This document shows positions 53,238 to 63,981 of a stretch of DNA of 64,000 nucleotides, in pieces. Numbering within the stretch: position 1 is the first letter of the stretch; each line of letters opens with the position of its first letter. Origin of the DNA: Pedobacter panaciterrae (lineage in GTDB: Bacteria > Bacteroidota > Bacteroidia > Sphingobacteriales > Sphingobacteriaceae); contig NZ_LGEL01000024.1 of assembly GCF_001636695.1 (NCBI RefSeq), forward strand, positions 16,175-80,174. Reading direction: 5' to 3'. The notes under the pieces are model-generated. The model was given only the letters and a program-made list of their open reading frames with translations. It did no database searches and was not told the DNA's origin. The position numbers were made by a program, and so were the translations under genes.

Positions 53238-54854
53238 ATGACTAAGTATATTTTTGTTACGGGCGGTGTTACTTCCTCTTTGGGTAAGGGCATCATCTCC
53301 GCTTCATTAGCCAAATTATTACAAGCACGCGGCTACAGTGTAACCATTCAAAAGTTTGACCCGTATATCAACATCGATCCGGGAACGCTAAATCCTTACG
53401 AACATGGCGAATGCTATGTTACGGAAGATGGTGCAGAAACAGACCTTGACCTTGGGCACTATGAGCGTTTCTTAAATGTTCCAACCACACAGGCTAACAA
53501 CATTACTACTGGTCGTATTTATCAGAATGTAATCAACAAAGAAAGACAAGGTGAGTACCTTGGTAAAACTGTGCAGGTTGTACCTCATATCACGGATGAG
53601 ATTAAAAGAAACATGCGCATTTTAGGCGATACCGGTAAATATGATATCGTTATCACTGAACTAGGTGGTACTGTTGGTGATATTGAATCACTTCCGTTTA
53701 TAGAGGCTGTACGTCAGTTTAAATGGGAAGAAGGTGCTAATAATGCCATAGTTATTCACTTAACGCTAATCCCTTTCCTTGCTGCAGCTGGCGAATTGAA
53801 AACTAAACCTACACAACACTCCGTTAAAGCTTTGTTGGAGTATGGTATTCAACCGGATATTTTGGTTTGCCGTACGGAGCATCATATCTCTCAGGACATC
53901 CGTAAAAAGATTGCTCTATTCTGTAACGTAAACGTTAATGCAGTAATTGAATCTATTGACGCATCATCAATCTATTCTGTTCCATTGTTGATGATGAAAG
54001 AACAGCTTGATAAAACAGTATTAACAAAATTAAAGCTGGCTCATAAAAATGAACCTGATATGGAAAGCTGGAAAGATTTCCTTGGTCGTTTAAAAAACCC
54101 TACCTCTGAAGTAACTATAGGTGTTGTAGGTAAATATGTAGAATTGCCTGATGCTTATAAATCTATAACTGAATCTTTTGTTCACGCAGGTGCAAAGAAC
54201 GAATGTAAAGTACGTGTTCAATATATTCACTCTGAAGGTGTTTATCCTGATAATGTTAAAGAAAAACTTGGCCATCTGGATGGTTTACTTGTTGCTCCCG
54301 GTTTTGGAAGCAGAGGTATTGAAGGAAAAATTGACGCCATCAAATATGTAAGAGAAAATAACGTTCCTTTCTTTGGAATTTGTTTAGGCATGCAATGTTC
54401 TGTTATTGAGTACGGCAGAAATGTACTTGGACTACAAAATGCAAATACTACAGAGATTGATGAAAATACTGAGCATCCGGTAATTAATATGATGGAAGAT
54501 CAGAAGAACCTTACCAATAAAGGCGGGACGATGCGTTTGGGTTCTTATCCTTGCGATCTTAAAAAAGGTACTAAGGCTTTTACTGCTTACGGAAAACAAC
54601 ACATTACGGAACGTCACAGACATCGTTATGAGTTCAACAATGCTTACCTAAGTCAGTTTGAAGAGGCTGGAATGATTGCTTCGGGTATCAATCCTGACAG
54701 TAATTTGGTAGAAATTGTGGAGCTTAAAAACCATCCTTTCTTTGTTGGGGGACAGTTTCACCCTGAATTAAAATCAACAGTTGCAAATCCTCACCCACTT
54801 TTTGTTAAATTTGTCGCCGCTGCGATGGAGTTTGCGAAGAAGAAAATAAAATAA
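53238..54854 (+). CDS. pyrG: CTP synthase
   Basis: 538 residues, normal length. The N-terminal synthase domain opens [18 protein letters not shown], with the CTP/UTP region [11 protein letters not shown]. The glutaminase domain has its cysteine in [10 protein letters not shown] and the His-Glu pair in [10 protein letters not shown]. It aminates UTP to CTP. Twenty bases separate it from yidC. Confidence 0.97.
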   Translation: MTKYIFVTGGVTSSLGKGIISASLAKLLQARGYSVTIQKFDPYINIDPGTLNPYEHGECYVTEDGAETDLDLGHYERFLNVPTTQANNITTGRIYQNVINKERQGEYLGKTVQVVPHITDEIKRNMRILGDTGKYDIVITELGGTVGDIESLPFIEAVRQFKWEEGANNAIVIHLTLIPFLAAAGELKTKPTQHSVKALLEYGIQPDILVCRTEHHISQDIRKKIALFCNVNVNAVIESIDASSIYSVPLLMMKEQLDKTVLTKLKLAHKNEPDMESWKDFLGRLKNPTSEVTIGVVGKYVELPDAYKSITESFVHAGAKNECKVRVQYIHSEGVYPDNVKEKLGHLDGLLVAPGFGSRGIEGKIDAIKYVRENNVPFFGICLGMQCSVIEYGRNVLGLQNANTTEIDENTEHPVINMMEDQKNLTNKGGTMRLGSYPCDLKKGTKAFTAYGKQHITERHRHRYEFNNAYLSQFEEAGMIASGINPDSNLVEIVELKNHPFFVGGQFHPELKSTVANPHPLFVKFVAAAMEFAKKKIK

Positions 54855-54874
54855 TACGCGTTTAATTAACAATA

Positions 54875-56683
54875 ATGGATAGAAATACATTTACAGGATT
54901 GTTCCTGATCATGATTGTTCTGGCAGGTTCTTTTTACTTTTTCAAGCCAAGTGAGGCTGAAATGAAAAAAGAAAATGAAAGAATTGCTGCTGATTCTATA
55001 AAGAAAGCAACAGCAAATAGCACTGCTACTCCTGTTGCCGCCACAGTTGCTGCATTACCAGCTGTTGATTCTGCAGCATTAAAAGGTCCTTTTGGTGGTA
55101 ATATTGCTGGTACAGAGCAAACAAGCGTTCTAGAAAACGAGAACTTAAAATTAACTTTTACCAACAAAGGTGGTAAAATCCTTTCGGCACAAGTTAAAGG
55201 ACAAAAAACTTACGATGGTAAACCAGTAATATTATTTGATGGTAACCAAAATAAATTTGGCTTAAACCTAAACATAGGCGGCAAAATTGTAAGCACCAAC
55301 GATTTGTATTTTACCGCTTCTAAAAATGGTAATAACAGCGTAAGCATGCGTGCCAATTATTCGGGCGATAAATACATTGAATATGTTTACGATTTAAAAC
55401 CTAATAGCAATAAGGTTGGGTTTAACATCAACCTGAATGGTTTAAATCAGGTTATTCAAAACAATGCAATTACTTTAAACTGGGAAGCTACTTTACTTGA
55501 ACAAGAAAAATCATGTAAAAAAGAGCAGGAACATTCAGCTCCATATTACAAATATGCAGGAGAAAACCCAAGCCATTTAAGTGTTGCTAAAGACGAGAAA
55601 GAAGAATTAAAAGAAGGAAAAATCGAATGGTTCTCTTTCAAACAACACTTCTTCTCTGCGGTACTAATACCAACGGTTCCCTTTGATAAAGGTGAACTTG
55701 AAGTTAAAGTAAGTACTGAGCCGGGTCAAATTAAATGGTATGGTGCTAATATGCAACTTACATTTAATCAATTAGCTGCTCAAAACTATTCCATGGAGTT
55801 TTACTTTGGAACCAACAAATTCTCTACTTTAAAAGCTCAGGGACATGAATTGGAGAAACAGGTAGATATGGGATACTGGCCATTAAAATACATCAACAGA
55901 TTTATTGTATTGCCTGTATTTAACTTCCTTGAAGGCTTTGGATGGAATTATGGTCTAATTATCCTGGTACTTACTGTAATGTTAAAATTGGCCATGTCGC
56001 CGTTAACATACAAGTCATACCTTTCAATGGCTAAAATGAGAATATTGAAGCCTGAGATGGATGAAATTAAAGCAAAAGTAGGCGAAGACAATCCAACTTT
56101 ATTACAACAGGAATATTTGAAGCTTTACAAACAAGTGGGTGTAAATCCGTTAGGCGGTTGTTTACCAATGTTGCTTCAATTACCATTTGTAATGGCTTTC
56201 TTCTTCTTCTTCCCTAACTTATTTGAATTAAGAGGTGAAAGCTTTTTATGGATGAAAGATCTTTCTACATATGATGACTTTATCAAATTTGGTGTAAACA
56301 TTCCTATTCTGGGTAATCACTTAAGTTTGATGTGTATCCTCATGACGATCTCTACATTGATCTATACCTATTTTAACAATCAGATTTCTGGTGCAACAGG
56401 TCAGATGAAATACATTGGTTACATTATGCCAATCGTGTTTTTAGGCGTATTAAATAGCTACCCTTCAGGTTTGAACTACTACTACTTCTTAGCTAACATG
56501 CTAACTTTTGCTCAGCAGTTCCTTATCAAATCTATGGTAGATGATGAAAAGATTCATAAAACACTTCAGGATAATAAAGCTAAACCTGCAGCAGAGAAAA
56601 AGAAATCAAGATTCAGTGCTAAGCTAGACGATTACATGCGTCAGCAGCAACAAGCTCAGATTCAGCAAAAAAAGAATAAATAA
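54875..56683 (+). CDS. yidC: Membrane protein insertase YidC
   Basis: 602 residues. N-terminal membrane helix (about 6-23), periplasmic beta-domain (about 60-330), then five membrane segments with the YidC block NPLGGCLPMLLQLPFVMAFF and a basic, glutamine-rich C-terminal tail that helps ribosome binding. It inserts inner-membrane proteins with or without SecYEG. A hairpin element and then a terminator follow. Confidence 0.96.
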   Translation: MDRNTFTGLFLIMIVLAGSFYFFKPSEAEMKKENERIAADSIKKATANSTATPVAATVAALPAVDSAALKGPFGGNIAGTEQTSVLENENLKLTFTNKGGKILSAQVKGQKTYDGKPVILFDGNQNKFGLNLNIGGKIVSTNDLYFTASKNGNNSVSMRANYSGDKYIEYVYDLKPNSNKVGFNINLNGLNQVIQNNAITLNWEATLLEQEKSCKKEQEHSAPYYKYAGENPSHLSVAKDEKEELKEGKIEWFSFKQHFFSAVLIPTVPFDKGELEVKVSTEPGQIKWYGANMQLTFNQLAAQNYSMEFYFGTNKFSTLKAQGHELEKQVDMGYWPLKYINRFIVLPVFNFLEGFGWNYGLIILVLTVMLKLAMSPLTYKSYLSMAKMRILKPEMDEIKAKVGEDNPTLLQQEYLKLYKQVGVNPLGGCLPMLLQLPFVMAFFFFFPNLFELRGESFLWMKDLSTYDDFIKFGVNIPILGNHLSLMCILMTISTLIYTYFNNQISGATGQMKYIGYIMPIVFLGVLNSYPSGLNYYYFLANMLTFAQQFLIKSMVDDEKIHKTLQDNKAKPAAEKKKSRFSAKLDDYMRQQQQAQIQQKKNK

Positions 56684-56702
56684 CTCGCCATCACGGGAGA
56701 TT

Positions 56703-56774
56703 CGTTATCTCGACGATAGGAGAGATCTCTTGAACTATTCCTGACAAGAGATCTCTCCTATCGTCGAGATGACG
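56703..56774. repeat. Intergenic hairpin element copy 6 (short form)
   Basis: The left arm is 56703-56732 (CGTTATCTCGACGATAGGAG...TCTCTTG) and the right arm is 56745-56774, with a 12-base loop. One outer position is T in place of C in the left arm, giving a G-T wobble. There is no tandem tail. It sits between yidC and its terminator. Confidence 0.82.
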
Positions 56775-56817
56775 AAAAAAGAGGGTGTATCATAAATCAT
56801 GATACACCCTCTTTTTT
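56775..56817 (+). terminator. Terminator after yidC
   Basis: AGAGGGTGTATCAT pairs with ATGATACACCCTCT around AAATC, with A-runs before and T-runs after. It begins immediately after the hairpin element, so transcripts from pyrG-yidC would read the element first. Confidence 0.88.
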
Positions 56818-56988
56818 GCATCAACTCACTTTTAACCAAAAGATCTCTATGAATGGCTTCATATGGCTCCCACTAAGTTCTGGTATGCCCTTTTATTGTA
56901 AAATTTGATATACAATACCGATATGTCTTAAAATTTTCTAATTTTTAGACCTCTAGAACTAAACTGGGATAAAAACAACATTTTAATT

Positions 56989-59781
56989 ATGCAGAAATAT
57001 CTACTTATCACTCTCCTATTTTTTACAACGATCAGCTTTGCCCAAAAGAAACCACTTGACCATACGGTTTACGATACCTGGGAATCTATTGCTTCCAGAA
57101 AGTTATCTAATAATGGAAACTGGGCAGCTTATGGAGTAGCCGTACAGGAAGGTGATGCGAATTTATATTTAACCAACCTCCTTACCAATGCAAAAACTAA
57201 AGTAAACAGAGCTGAAAGTGCTGAATTTAGTGCCGATTCTAAATTTGCTGCTTTTATCATTAAACCGTTTTATTCGGTCGTACGACAAGCAAAAATTAAA
57301 AAGAAAAAACCAGAAGAGATGCCAAAGGACTCTTTGGGAATAGCCAACCTTAGTAATCTTGCTATTGTAAAAGTGGCTCGCATAAAATCATTTAAACTGC
57401 CGGAAAATGGTTTATCATTACTTGCTTATCAATTAGAAAAACCTATAGATTCATCAAAAAAAACTCAGGGAGATACTACAAAAAAGAATGATAAGGAAGG
57501 CTCTGACCTTGTTTTCAGAAATCTGACAAGTGGTATTGAGCGTACTTTTAAATATGTAAACGAATATGTTTTCAGCAAGGATGGCAAACGCCTTGTGTTT
57601 GCTTGTACAGGTTCAAAAAAAGATAAAACCGCTCAAACAGGTGTTTTTCTTTTAAATACAGAAAAAGGCACACTTAAAACATTGGTTAGTGGAACAGGAA
57701 GTTTCAAAAATTTTGTATTTGATGAGGAAAGCGAATCAGTAGCATTTCTTGGAGAAAGAAGTCCTGAAAAATCTGAAATAAAAGATTATTTTATATATTA
57801 TAATTCACCTTCGCTAGATACGGCACAAGTCCTGGTGGATAATGAAATTCCCGGCTTCCCGGCTAAATGGGCAGTTAGCGGCGATGGAAAACTAAGTTTC
57901 AATAAAGAAGCAACAAAGCTGTTTTTTGGTATTGCTCCTATTAAAAAGCCAAAAGACACCACCCTTATTGATTTTGAAAATGCTAAACTGGATGTGTGGA
58001 GTTATAAAGATGACTACCTGCAACCAATGCAGTTAAAAAATGCAGATAAGGAATCAAAAAGAACTTATTTAACGTCTATTGAAATATTTAACAGTGATGT
58101 AAAAGTAGTGCCTTTAACAGATGTTAAACTACCTGAAGCTAAACTGATCGATGAAGGTAACTCAAACTATGTACTGGCATCAACAGATTTCGGCAACAGG
58201 ATCCAATCGCAGTGGTCGGCAAATTCTATTAGAGATTATTATCTTGTAGATACAAAAACGGGATCAAGAAAAAAGATCATAGAAGGGCTTATGGGAATAG
58301 CAACACCTTCCCCTTCCGGAAAATATGTACTTTATTTCGACAAGAAAACATCTAACTGGTACACTTATAACATTTCAACAGGTAAGGTTACACACCTAAA
58401 TAACGGTTTAAATGTTAAGCTTGTAGATGAAGAAAATGATGTGCCAGATCAACCAGATGCTTATGGCCTTACTGCATGGACTGAAGATGATAAAGCTGTT
58501 TTATTATATGACAGGTACGATATATGGGAATTCTCTCCAGATGGGAAAGTTGCTCCGCACAACATTACAAATGGTTTTGGCAGACAGAACAACATCACTT
58601 TCCGCTATCAAAAATTGGATTCTAACAGCCGATTTCTAGGCAAAAAAGAGGTGGTATTGCTTGATGCCTTTAACAATGCAACTAAAGAAAACGGTTATTA
58701 CAGAAAGAATATTGGCGACAATAAAAGCCCGGAACTAGTTGTAATGGCTAAGTTTAAATACTCGAATTTAGGCAAGGCAAGAGATACCGAGCGTTATATT
58801 TACGACAAGGCAAATTACACCAACTCTCCAAACGTTTTCGTATCAGCAGATATGAAAACGGAAGTTAAACTAAGTAATACTAACCCTCAGCAACAAAATT
58901 ACAACTGGGGAACTGCCGAACTGGTGAACTGGACTACTCCTAAAGGTTTTAAATCTGATGGTATTCTTTACAAGCCTGAAAATTTTGATCCGGCTAAGAA
59001 ATATCCTATGATCGTTTATTTCTACGAAAAATTATCAAACGGGTTATACACTTATCAGCCACCAGCTCCTACCCCTTCCAGATTAAATATCTCTTACTTT
59101 GTGAGCAATGGTTATTTAGTATTTGCACCAGACATTAGCTATGAAAATGGTTATCCTGGCAAATCTGCTGAAGAATTCATCAATTCCGGAGTAGAATTTT
59201 TAAAGAAAAACTCGTGGGTTGATGGCACTAAGATTGGTATTCAGGGACAAAGCTGGGGTGGTTATCAGGTAGCCCATCTAATTACCAGAACAAATATGTA
59301 TGCTGCTGCCTGGGCCGGGGCTCCAGTAGTAAATATGACTTCCGCTTATGGAGGTATGCGATGGGAAAGTGGTATGAACAGACAGTTTCAATATGAAAAA
59401 ACACAAAGCAGAATTGGCGCGACCTTATGGGAGAAACCAGAATTATACATCGAAAATTCTCCATTATTTGCTTTACCTAAAGTAACAACACCTGTGGTAA
59501 TTATGGCAAATGATGCTGATGGAGCCGTACCATGGTATCAGGGAATTGAAATGTTCACTGGTTTAAGAAGATTAGGCAAACCGGTTTGGATGTTAAATTA
59601 TAATAATGAGGCACATAATCTGGTAAAACGTCAAAATAGAAAAGACATTCAAATACGTGAACAACAGTTTTTTGACTACTATTTAAAGGGATCTAAAGCA
59701 CCTTTATGGATGACTCAGGGGATACCTGCAACTGAAAAAGGTAAAACTTGGGGTTTTGAACTTACTGATGACAAGCCATAG
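56989..59781 (+). CDS. S9-family prolyl oligopeptidase-like peptidase
   Basis: 930 residues with a signal peptide (cleavage near SFAQ, about residue 18). A long N-terminal propeller region (about 40-650) is followed by the hydrolase domain (about 655-930). The triad is Ser755 in GQSWGGYQV, Asp844 in NDADGAVPW and His876 in NNEAHNL. It is longer than typical S9 enzymes (about 700), with a lysine-rich insertion near residues 100-170. Periplasmic oligopeptide cleavage is likely. Confidence 0.9.
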   Translation: MQKYLLITLLFFTTISFAQKKPLDHTVYDTWESIASRKLSNNGNWAAYGVAVQEGDANLYLTNLLTNAKTKVNRAESAEFSADSKFAAFIIKPFYSVVRQAKIKKKKPEEMPKDSLGIANLSNLAIVKVARIKSFKLPENGLSLLAYQLEKPIDSSKKTQGDTTKKNDKEGSDLVFRNLTSGIERTFKYVNEYVFSKDGKRLVFACTGSKKDKTAQTGVFLLNTEKGTLKTLVSGTGSFKNFVFDEESESVAFLGERSPEKSEIKDYFIYYNSPSLDTAQVLVDNEIPGFPAKWAVSGDGKLSFNKEATKLFFGIAPIKKPKDTTLIDFENAKLDVWSYKDDYLQPMQLKNADKESKRTYLTSIEIFNSDVKVVPLTDVKLPEAKLIDEGNSNYVLASTDFGNRIQSQWSANSIRDYYLVDTKTGSRKKIIEGLMGIATPSPSGKYVLYFDKKTSNWYTYNISTGKVTHLNNGLNVKLVDEENDVPDQPDAYGLTAWTEDDKAVLLYDRYDIWEFSPDGKVAPHNITNGFGRQNNITFRYQKLDSNSRFLGKKEVVLLDAFNNATKENGYYRKNIGDNKSPELVVMAKFKYSNLGKARDTERYIYDKANYTNSPNVFVSADMKTEVKLSNTNPQQQNYNWGTAELVNWTTPKGFKSDGILYKPENFDPAKKYPMIVYFYEKLSNGLYTYQPPAPTPSRLNISYFVSNGYLVFAPDISYENGYPGKSAEEFINSGVEFLKKNSWVDGTKIGIQGQSWGGYQVAHLITRTNMYAAAWAGAPVVNMTSAYGGMRWESGMNRQFQYEKTQSRIGATLWEKPELYIENSPLFALPKVTTPVVIMANDADGAVPWYQGIEMFTGLRRLGKPVWMLNYNNEAHNLVKRQNRKDIQIREQQFFDYYLKGSKAPLWMTQGIPATEKGKTWGFELTDDKP

Positions 59782-59833
59782 GGATATATTATTAAAAATC
59801 CCTACATTAACATCGTAAAACTAACTACCCCTA

Positions 59834-61105
59834 ATGGCATTAAGTAGAATCTGGTCGGCCTTTATCATTGTGGCAATTGTTGTGGCCAGTATAAAGTGTT
59901 TCTTTTTTGGACAATCCGACATATTTAATTGGATGGTCATTGGTAAAGCCAGTGACCCTGCAAATCCTTTAAAACTAGATGGTATTATTGAAACCTGCTG
60001 GGTTTCGGTAGAGTTATGTCTGAAATTAATTGGTATTCTGGCGCTGTTTATAGGCTTGATGAGCATTGCTGAAAAAGCAGGAGGCATTCGTTTGTTATCA
60101 CGTATAGTTGGTCCGTTCTTTTCTAAATTATTTCCGGATATTCCAAAAGGCCACCCTTCTATGGGTCATATGATTATGAACTTTTCTGCCAATCTATTGG
60201 GTTTAGATAACGCGGCTACTCCTTTTGGTTTAAAGGCAATGGAAAGTCTGCAGGAGCTAAACCCAAGTAAGGATACGGCATCAAATGCTCAGATCATGTT
60301 TCTATGCTTACATGCAGCCGGTTTAAACTTAATTCCAGTTAGTGTTATTGCAATCAGAGCTTCTCAAAATGCTTCTAATCCAACCGATATTTTTATTCCT
60401 TGTCTGATCGTAACTTTTGTGGGCACCATGGCTGCAATGCTCATTGTTTCTTTCAAGCAAAAGATCAACTTGTTGCAGCCTGTAGTGATTGCCTGGATTT
60501 TAAGCCTTTCTTTCGTCATTGCGCTATTGGTTTTATATATCACTTCGCTTAACGCCGATGGAATAAAATCATTCTCAGGAATTTTAAGTAACGGACTTAT
60601 TCTATTAGTTTTTCTTCTGATTATTCTTGGTGCCCTATACAAAAAGATCGATGTTTTTGATGCATTTGTTGAAGGCGCAAAAAATGGATTTGAAACAGCG
60701 GTTAAAATCATCCCTTATCTTGTTGGGATGTTGGTTGCTATAAGCATGCTTCGTACCAGTGGTACATTTGATGTGATAATTGGAGGAATAAAGGATTTCT
60801 TCTCGTTGTTAGGAGCAGATACCAGGTTCGTAGAAGGCCTGCCAACTGCTTTGATAAGACCATTAAGCGGTGGAGCTGCCAGAGGAATGATGGTGAGTAC
60901 TATGGAAACATATGGACCGGATTCATTTGCCAGCAGACTCTCTGGAATCTTCCAGGGCGCTTCTGATACTACTTTTTATGTAATTGCAGTTTATTTTGGC
61001 TCTGTAAGTATAAAAAACACAAGATATGCTATTGGAGCCATGCTCCTGGCTGATCTTGTTGGTGTGTGCACAGCAATAGGATTGGCTTATTTATTTTTTG
61101 GATAA
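59834..61105 (+). CDS. SpmA/SpmB-type nucleoside recognition membrane protein (fused)
   Basis: 423 residues with about nine or ten membrane segments. Two gate-domain halves are visible: ESLGLxx-like LDNAATPFGLKAMESLQELN in the first half (SpmA-like) and GTFDVIIGGIKDFFS, ALIRPLSGGAARGMMVSTME in the second (SpmB-like). In Firmicutes these are separate genes; in Bacteroidota they are commonly a single fusion. Transport of a nucleoside-like or other solute is presumed; the substrate is unknown. Confidence 0.85.
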   Translation: MALSRIWSAFIIVAIVVASIKCFFFGQSDIFNWMVIGKASDPANPLKLDGIIETCWVSVELCLKLIGILALFIGLMSIAEKAGGIRLLSRIVGPFFSKLFPDIPKGHPSMGHMIMNFSANLLGLDNAATPFGLKAMESLQELNPSKDTASNAQIMFLCLHAAGLNLIPVSVIAIRASQNASNPTDIFIPCLIVTFVGTMAAMLIVSFKQKINLLQPVVIAWILSLSFVIALLVLYITSLNADGIKSFSGILSNGLILLVFLLIILGALYKKIDVFDAFVEGAKNGFETAVKIIPYLVGMLVAISMLRTSGTFDVIIGGIKDFFSLLGADTRFVEGLPTALIRPLSGGAARGMMVSTMETYGPDSFASRLSGIFQGASDTTFYVIAVYFGSVSIKNTRYAIGAMLLADLVGVCTAIGLAYLFFG

Positions 61106-61112
61106 GAAACAA

Positions 61113-61355
61113 TTATATAGATTCTGTTGATTTTATCCTGCTAATAATCTGTTCCAATACAGTAGGTTCTAAACTGGTATGTTTAGAGGATCGCCATGTA
61201 GATGTTGAATCTAACCACACACAGAAAGAGTGGTAACCATCAACTATTACAGCATAGGTTTCATGAAAATCGTCCTGTATGCGCATGCAGAATCCATTAA
61301 TTGGCTTCCCCTGAACATCAAACCTGAAATTTAAATAGCTACTTAACATACTCAT
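61113..61355 (-). CDS. Small unknown protein
   Basis: 80 residues: starts MSMLSSYLNFRFDVQGKPIN and continues GFCMRIQDDFHETYAVIVDG, YHSFCVWLDSTSTWRSSKHT, then a helix LEPTVLEQIISRIKS. No signal peptide and no recognised family. The codon use and balanced composition look like a real gene, converging on the SpmA/SpmB-like gene with seven bases between the stops. Confidence 0.6.
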   Translation of the reverse strand: MSMLSSYLNFRFDVQGKPINGFCMRIQDDFHETYAVIVDGYHSFCVWLDSTSTWRSSKHTSLEPTVLEQIISRIKSTESI

Positions 61356-61503
61356 ATCTGGTTAGTCATATTGATAACAAATTAAGCTATAATATGTTTA
61401 GCCTATTTTAAATGCCTGCTATATTATTGTTAATTCCTGATGTTTATTTTATGAATGCGAATACTTAAATTTAATTGTAGCTTTATCTGCATAAGAATAA
61501 AAC

Positions 61504-61905
61504 ATGGCAGACACTCAAATTACCGCAATTACAGAACTAGACAGATCCCATTATAAAACCAAAGTTTACGCAGGGGGGCATTTTATTTATTCGGATGAAC
61601 CGGAAAGCATTGGTGGTACTGACGAAGGCATGACACCCGGAGCACTTTTACTTGCCAGTCTGGGAAGTTGTACCGCTATAACGGTTAGAATGTACGCAGA
61701 TCGTAAGCTATATAACTTAGATGCAATTAAAATAGAGCTGGCAATTTGTGATGAAAAAGACATGAGTAAAGAAACAACCATCACCAGAAAAATTGAACTT
61801 ATCGGGACATTAACGGAGGAAGAACGTAAGCGCTTGATGCAGATCGCAGACAAATGTCCAATTCATAAAATATTAAGTAATCCAATAAAAATTGAGACAA
61901 AGTAG
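61504..61905 (+). CDS. OsmC-family protein (peroxidase type)
   Basis: 133 residues. The redox pair is Cys56 in LGSCTAITVRMYA and Cys118 in DKCPIHKIL. TPGALLLASLGS and YNLDAIKIELA follow the family. OsmC/Ohr proteins reduce organic hydroperoxides using two cysteines; here both are present. It is a short, stand-alone gene with a divergent hypothetical gene. Confidence 0.88.
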   Translation: MADTQITAITELDRSHYKTKVYAGGHFIYSDEPESIGGTDEGMTPGALLLASLGSCTAITVRMYADRKLYNLDAIKIELAICDEKDMSKETTITRKIELIGTLTEEERKRLMQIADKCPIHKILSNPIKIETK

Positions 61906-61970
61906 TCTTCGCTACTTACTATACACAATTTAGTACTATCTATACATTAATTAGTACAGTAAGTTAATCC

Positions 61971-62336
61971 TTAAGCAGCAAACTGTGCTTTTACCTTTTT
62001 AACAAGACTATCAATATCAAATGGTTTCGAAAGGAAGTCGTTTGGTGAGCCGGGCAATTTCAAAAAGCTTTGAAGATTGTGACTTGCGGATATCATTACA
62101 ACAGGAATATTTTTAAATAAAGAGTGTGATTTTATTGCTTTGCAAATGTCTCTTCCGTCAATTCCACCAAGCATAACATCCAGCAATACCAAATCAGGCC
62201 TTAGTGATGAGATTACATTTAATACATTTCTTCCACTGGTTAAAGTAGAAACTTCAAACCCCTCCCCTTCCAATACAATTTTAATAATATCAACTATATC
62301 ACTATCGTCGTCAACTGCTAATATTTTTCTGGACAT
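61971..62336 (-). CDS. Single-domain response regulator
   Basis: 121 residues of a receiver domain only. Acid pocket Asp10-Asp11, phospho-acceptor Asp53 in LVLLDVMLGG, Ser83 in VVMISASH and Lys104 in FLSKPFD are all in place. No output domain, so it acts through protein partners. Divergent from the nuclease gene; no kinase is adjacent, though two orphan kinases lie 35-40 kb upstream in this window. Confidence 0.9.
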   Translation of the reverse strand: MSRKILAVDDDSDIVDIIKIVLEGEGFEVSTLTSGRNVLNVISSLRPDLVLLDVMLGGIDGRDICKAIKSHSLFKNIPVVMISASHNLQSFLKLPGSPNDFLSKPFDIDSLVKKVKAQFAA

Positions 62337-62536
62337 TTCACTAACTCTTTTAAGTTAATTATAAGCTATTTATATGCCACACTTTTCATTATTATTAATT
62401 AAATACTATAAAAGTGATTCGGGACAATTTTTGTTGAAGCTTATTTGTAAGAATAAAAAATTTACTAAATCCCAATAGGTTTATTTTTTACTAAAATTAT
62501 TAGCATATTTACATTTTATATAAGGTTCATAAAATC

Positions 62537-63907
62537 ATGCTTTACGCGGTAGTAGATATAGAAACAACAGGTGGCTTTGCTTCAGGAAACGGAATCACAG
62601 AGATTTCAATTCTAATTCATGATGGTGTTTCTGTTATAGATACTTTTGAAACGCTAATTAATCCTGCTCAGGAGATTCCTGAATACATACAGGCATTAAC
62701 AGGCATAAGCAATGAAATGGTAACATATGCTCCATTATTTAGTGATATAGCGCCAAAAATATATGAACTCCTTCATGATAAAACCTTTGTTGCTCACAAT
62801 GTTAATTTCGATTATTCATTTGTTAAGCATCAGTTATCGTTAGCCGGTTATCAGCTTCAGTGCAATAAACTTTGTACAGTAAGGCTTAGTCGTAAAATAC
62901 TGCCAGGTCATCGTTCCTATAGCCTGGGTAAACTGTGTACTGCTTTAGGTATAGAGATAAATAACAGGCACCGTGCAGGCGGGGATGCTGCCGCCACAGC
63001 AGTTTTATTAGGCATATTATTACAGGCCGATGTAGAAGGAATTATTAACCACTCGCTAAGCAAAGCATCAAAAGAACAGGCCTTACCACCTAATTTACCA
63101 AAATCGGAGGTAGAAAAACTACCTTTAAACCCTGGTGTATATTATTTTAAAGACCAAAAGGGAAAAGTTATTTACATCGGAAAAGCTAAAAGCCTTAAGA
63201 AACGGGTTTGCTCTCATTTTACAGGCAATAGTACCACTAAACAGCGTCAGGATTTTCTTAAGGATATCTACAGTGTAGATTTTGAAGTATGTGGTACAGA
63301 ACTGATGGCTTTTATTCTGGAAGCTACAGAAATCAAAAAGCTATGGCCAGCAAACAACCGCGCCTTAAAACGTTTTGAACAGAAATATAGTTTATTTGCT
63401 TTTGAAGATCAGAAAGGTTATATAAGATTGGGTATAGATAAGTTTAAGAAAAACACGCCGGTTCTGTATAGCTTTAATACCATATTAGAAGGTCATAACC
63501 TACTAAGGGGGTTAATAAAAGAACATTTACTTTGCGAAAAGCTTTGTTTTATTCAGAAAAACAGACAAGCTTGTACAGCTCATGGAGAAGGAAATTGTGC
63601 AGGTGCCTGCCTGGGTAAAGAATCTGCGGCAGCTTACAACGTTAGAGTTAAATACGCAATTGAAGATTTGAAAAAGATGTTGCCTACTTTTGCTGTCATA
63701 GACAAAGGAAGAACTGAGGATGAAAAAAGCTGTTTGCTTGTACAGGAAGGAAAATTCTATGGAATGGGCTACATTTCACATCATGCAGATATTAGTGCGC
63801 CTGAGGAGCTAAAATCAGTTCTACAACCCTATCCTTCTAATGATTATATACTTCATATGATATTATCCCATGCAGAGCAGTTCCCCCAAAAGAAAATAGC
63901 AATTTAA
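62537..63907 (+). CDS. DnaQ-like exonuclease fused to GIY-YIG (UvrC-like) nuclease
   Basis: 456 residues. The N-terminal DEDDh exonuclease has Asp7-Glu9 in VVDIETTG, AHNVNFDYSFV and HRAGGDAAATAVL (about 1-170). A GIY-YIG domain (about 200-280) has GVYYFKDQKGKVIYIGKAKS. The C-terminal part contains CEKLCFIQKNRQACTAHGEG and a Cys-rich GNCAGACLG, as in Cho/UvrC relatives. Such fusions are common in Bacteroidota and are thought to act in DNA repair. The protein ends 93 bases from the window end. Confidence 0.9.
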   Translation: MLYAVVDIETTGGFASGNGITEISILIHDGVSVIDTFETLINPAQEIPEYIQALTGISNEMVTYAPLFSDIAPKIYELLHDKTFVAHNVNFDYSFVKHQLSLAGYQLQCNKLCTVRLSRKILPGHRSYSLGKLCTALGIEINNRHRAGGDAAATAVLLGILLQADVEGIINHSLSKASKEQALPPNLPKSEVEKLPLNPGVYYFKDQKGKVIYIGKAKSLKKRVCSHFTGNSTTKQRQDFLKDIYSVDFEVCGTELMAFILEATEIKKLWPANNRALKRFEQKYSLFAFEDQKGYIRLGIDKFKKNTPVLYSFNTILEGHNLLRGLIKEHLLCEKLCFIQKNRQACTAHGEGNCAGACLGKESAAAYNVRVKYAIEDLKKMLPTFAVIDKGRTEDEKSCLLVQEGKFYGMGYISHHADISAPEELKSVLQPYPSNDYILHMILSHAEQFPQKKIAI

Positions 63908-63981
63908 ATCAGTTGATTTTTTTTCATTTCGATGCCAGGTTAAGTATAGTCGGCACAAAAAATATAAATGGACTTTAAATT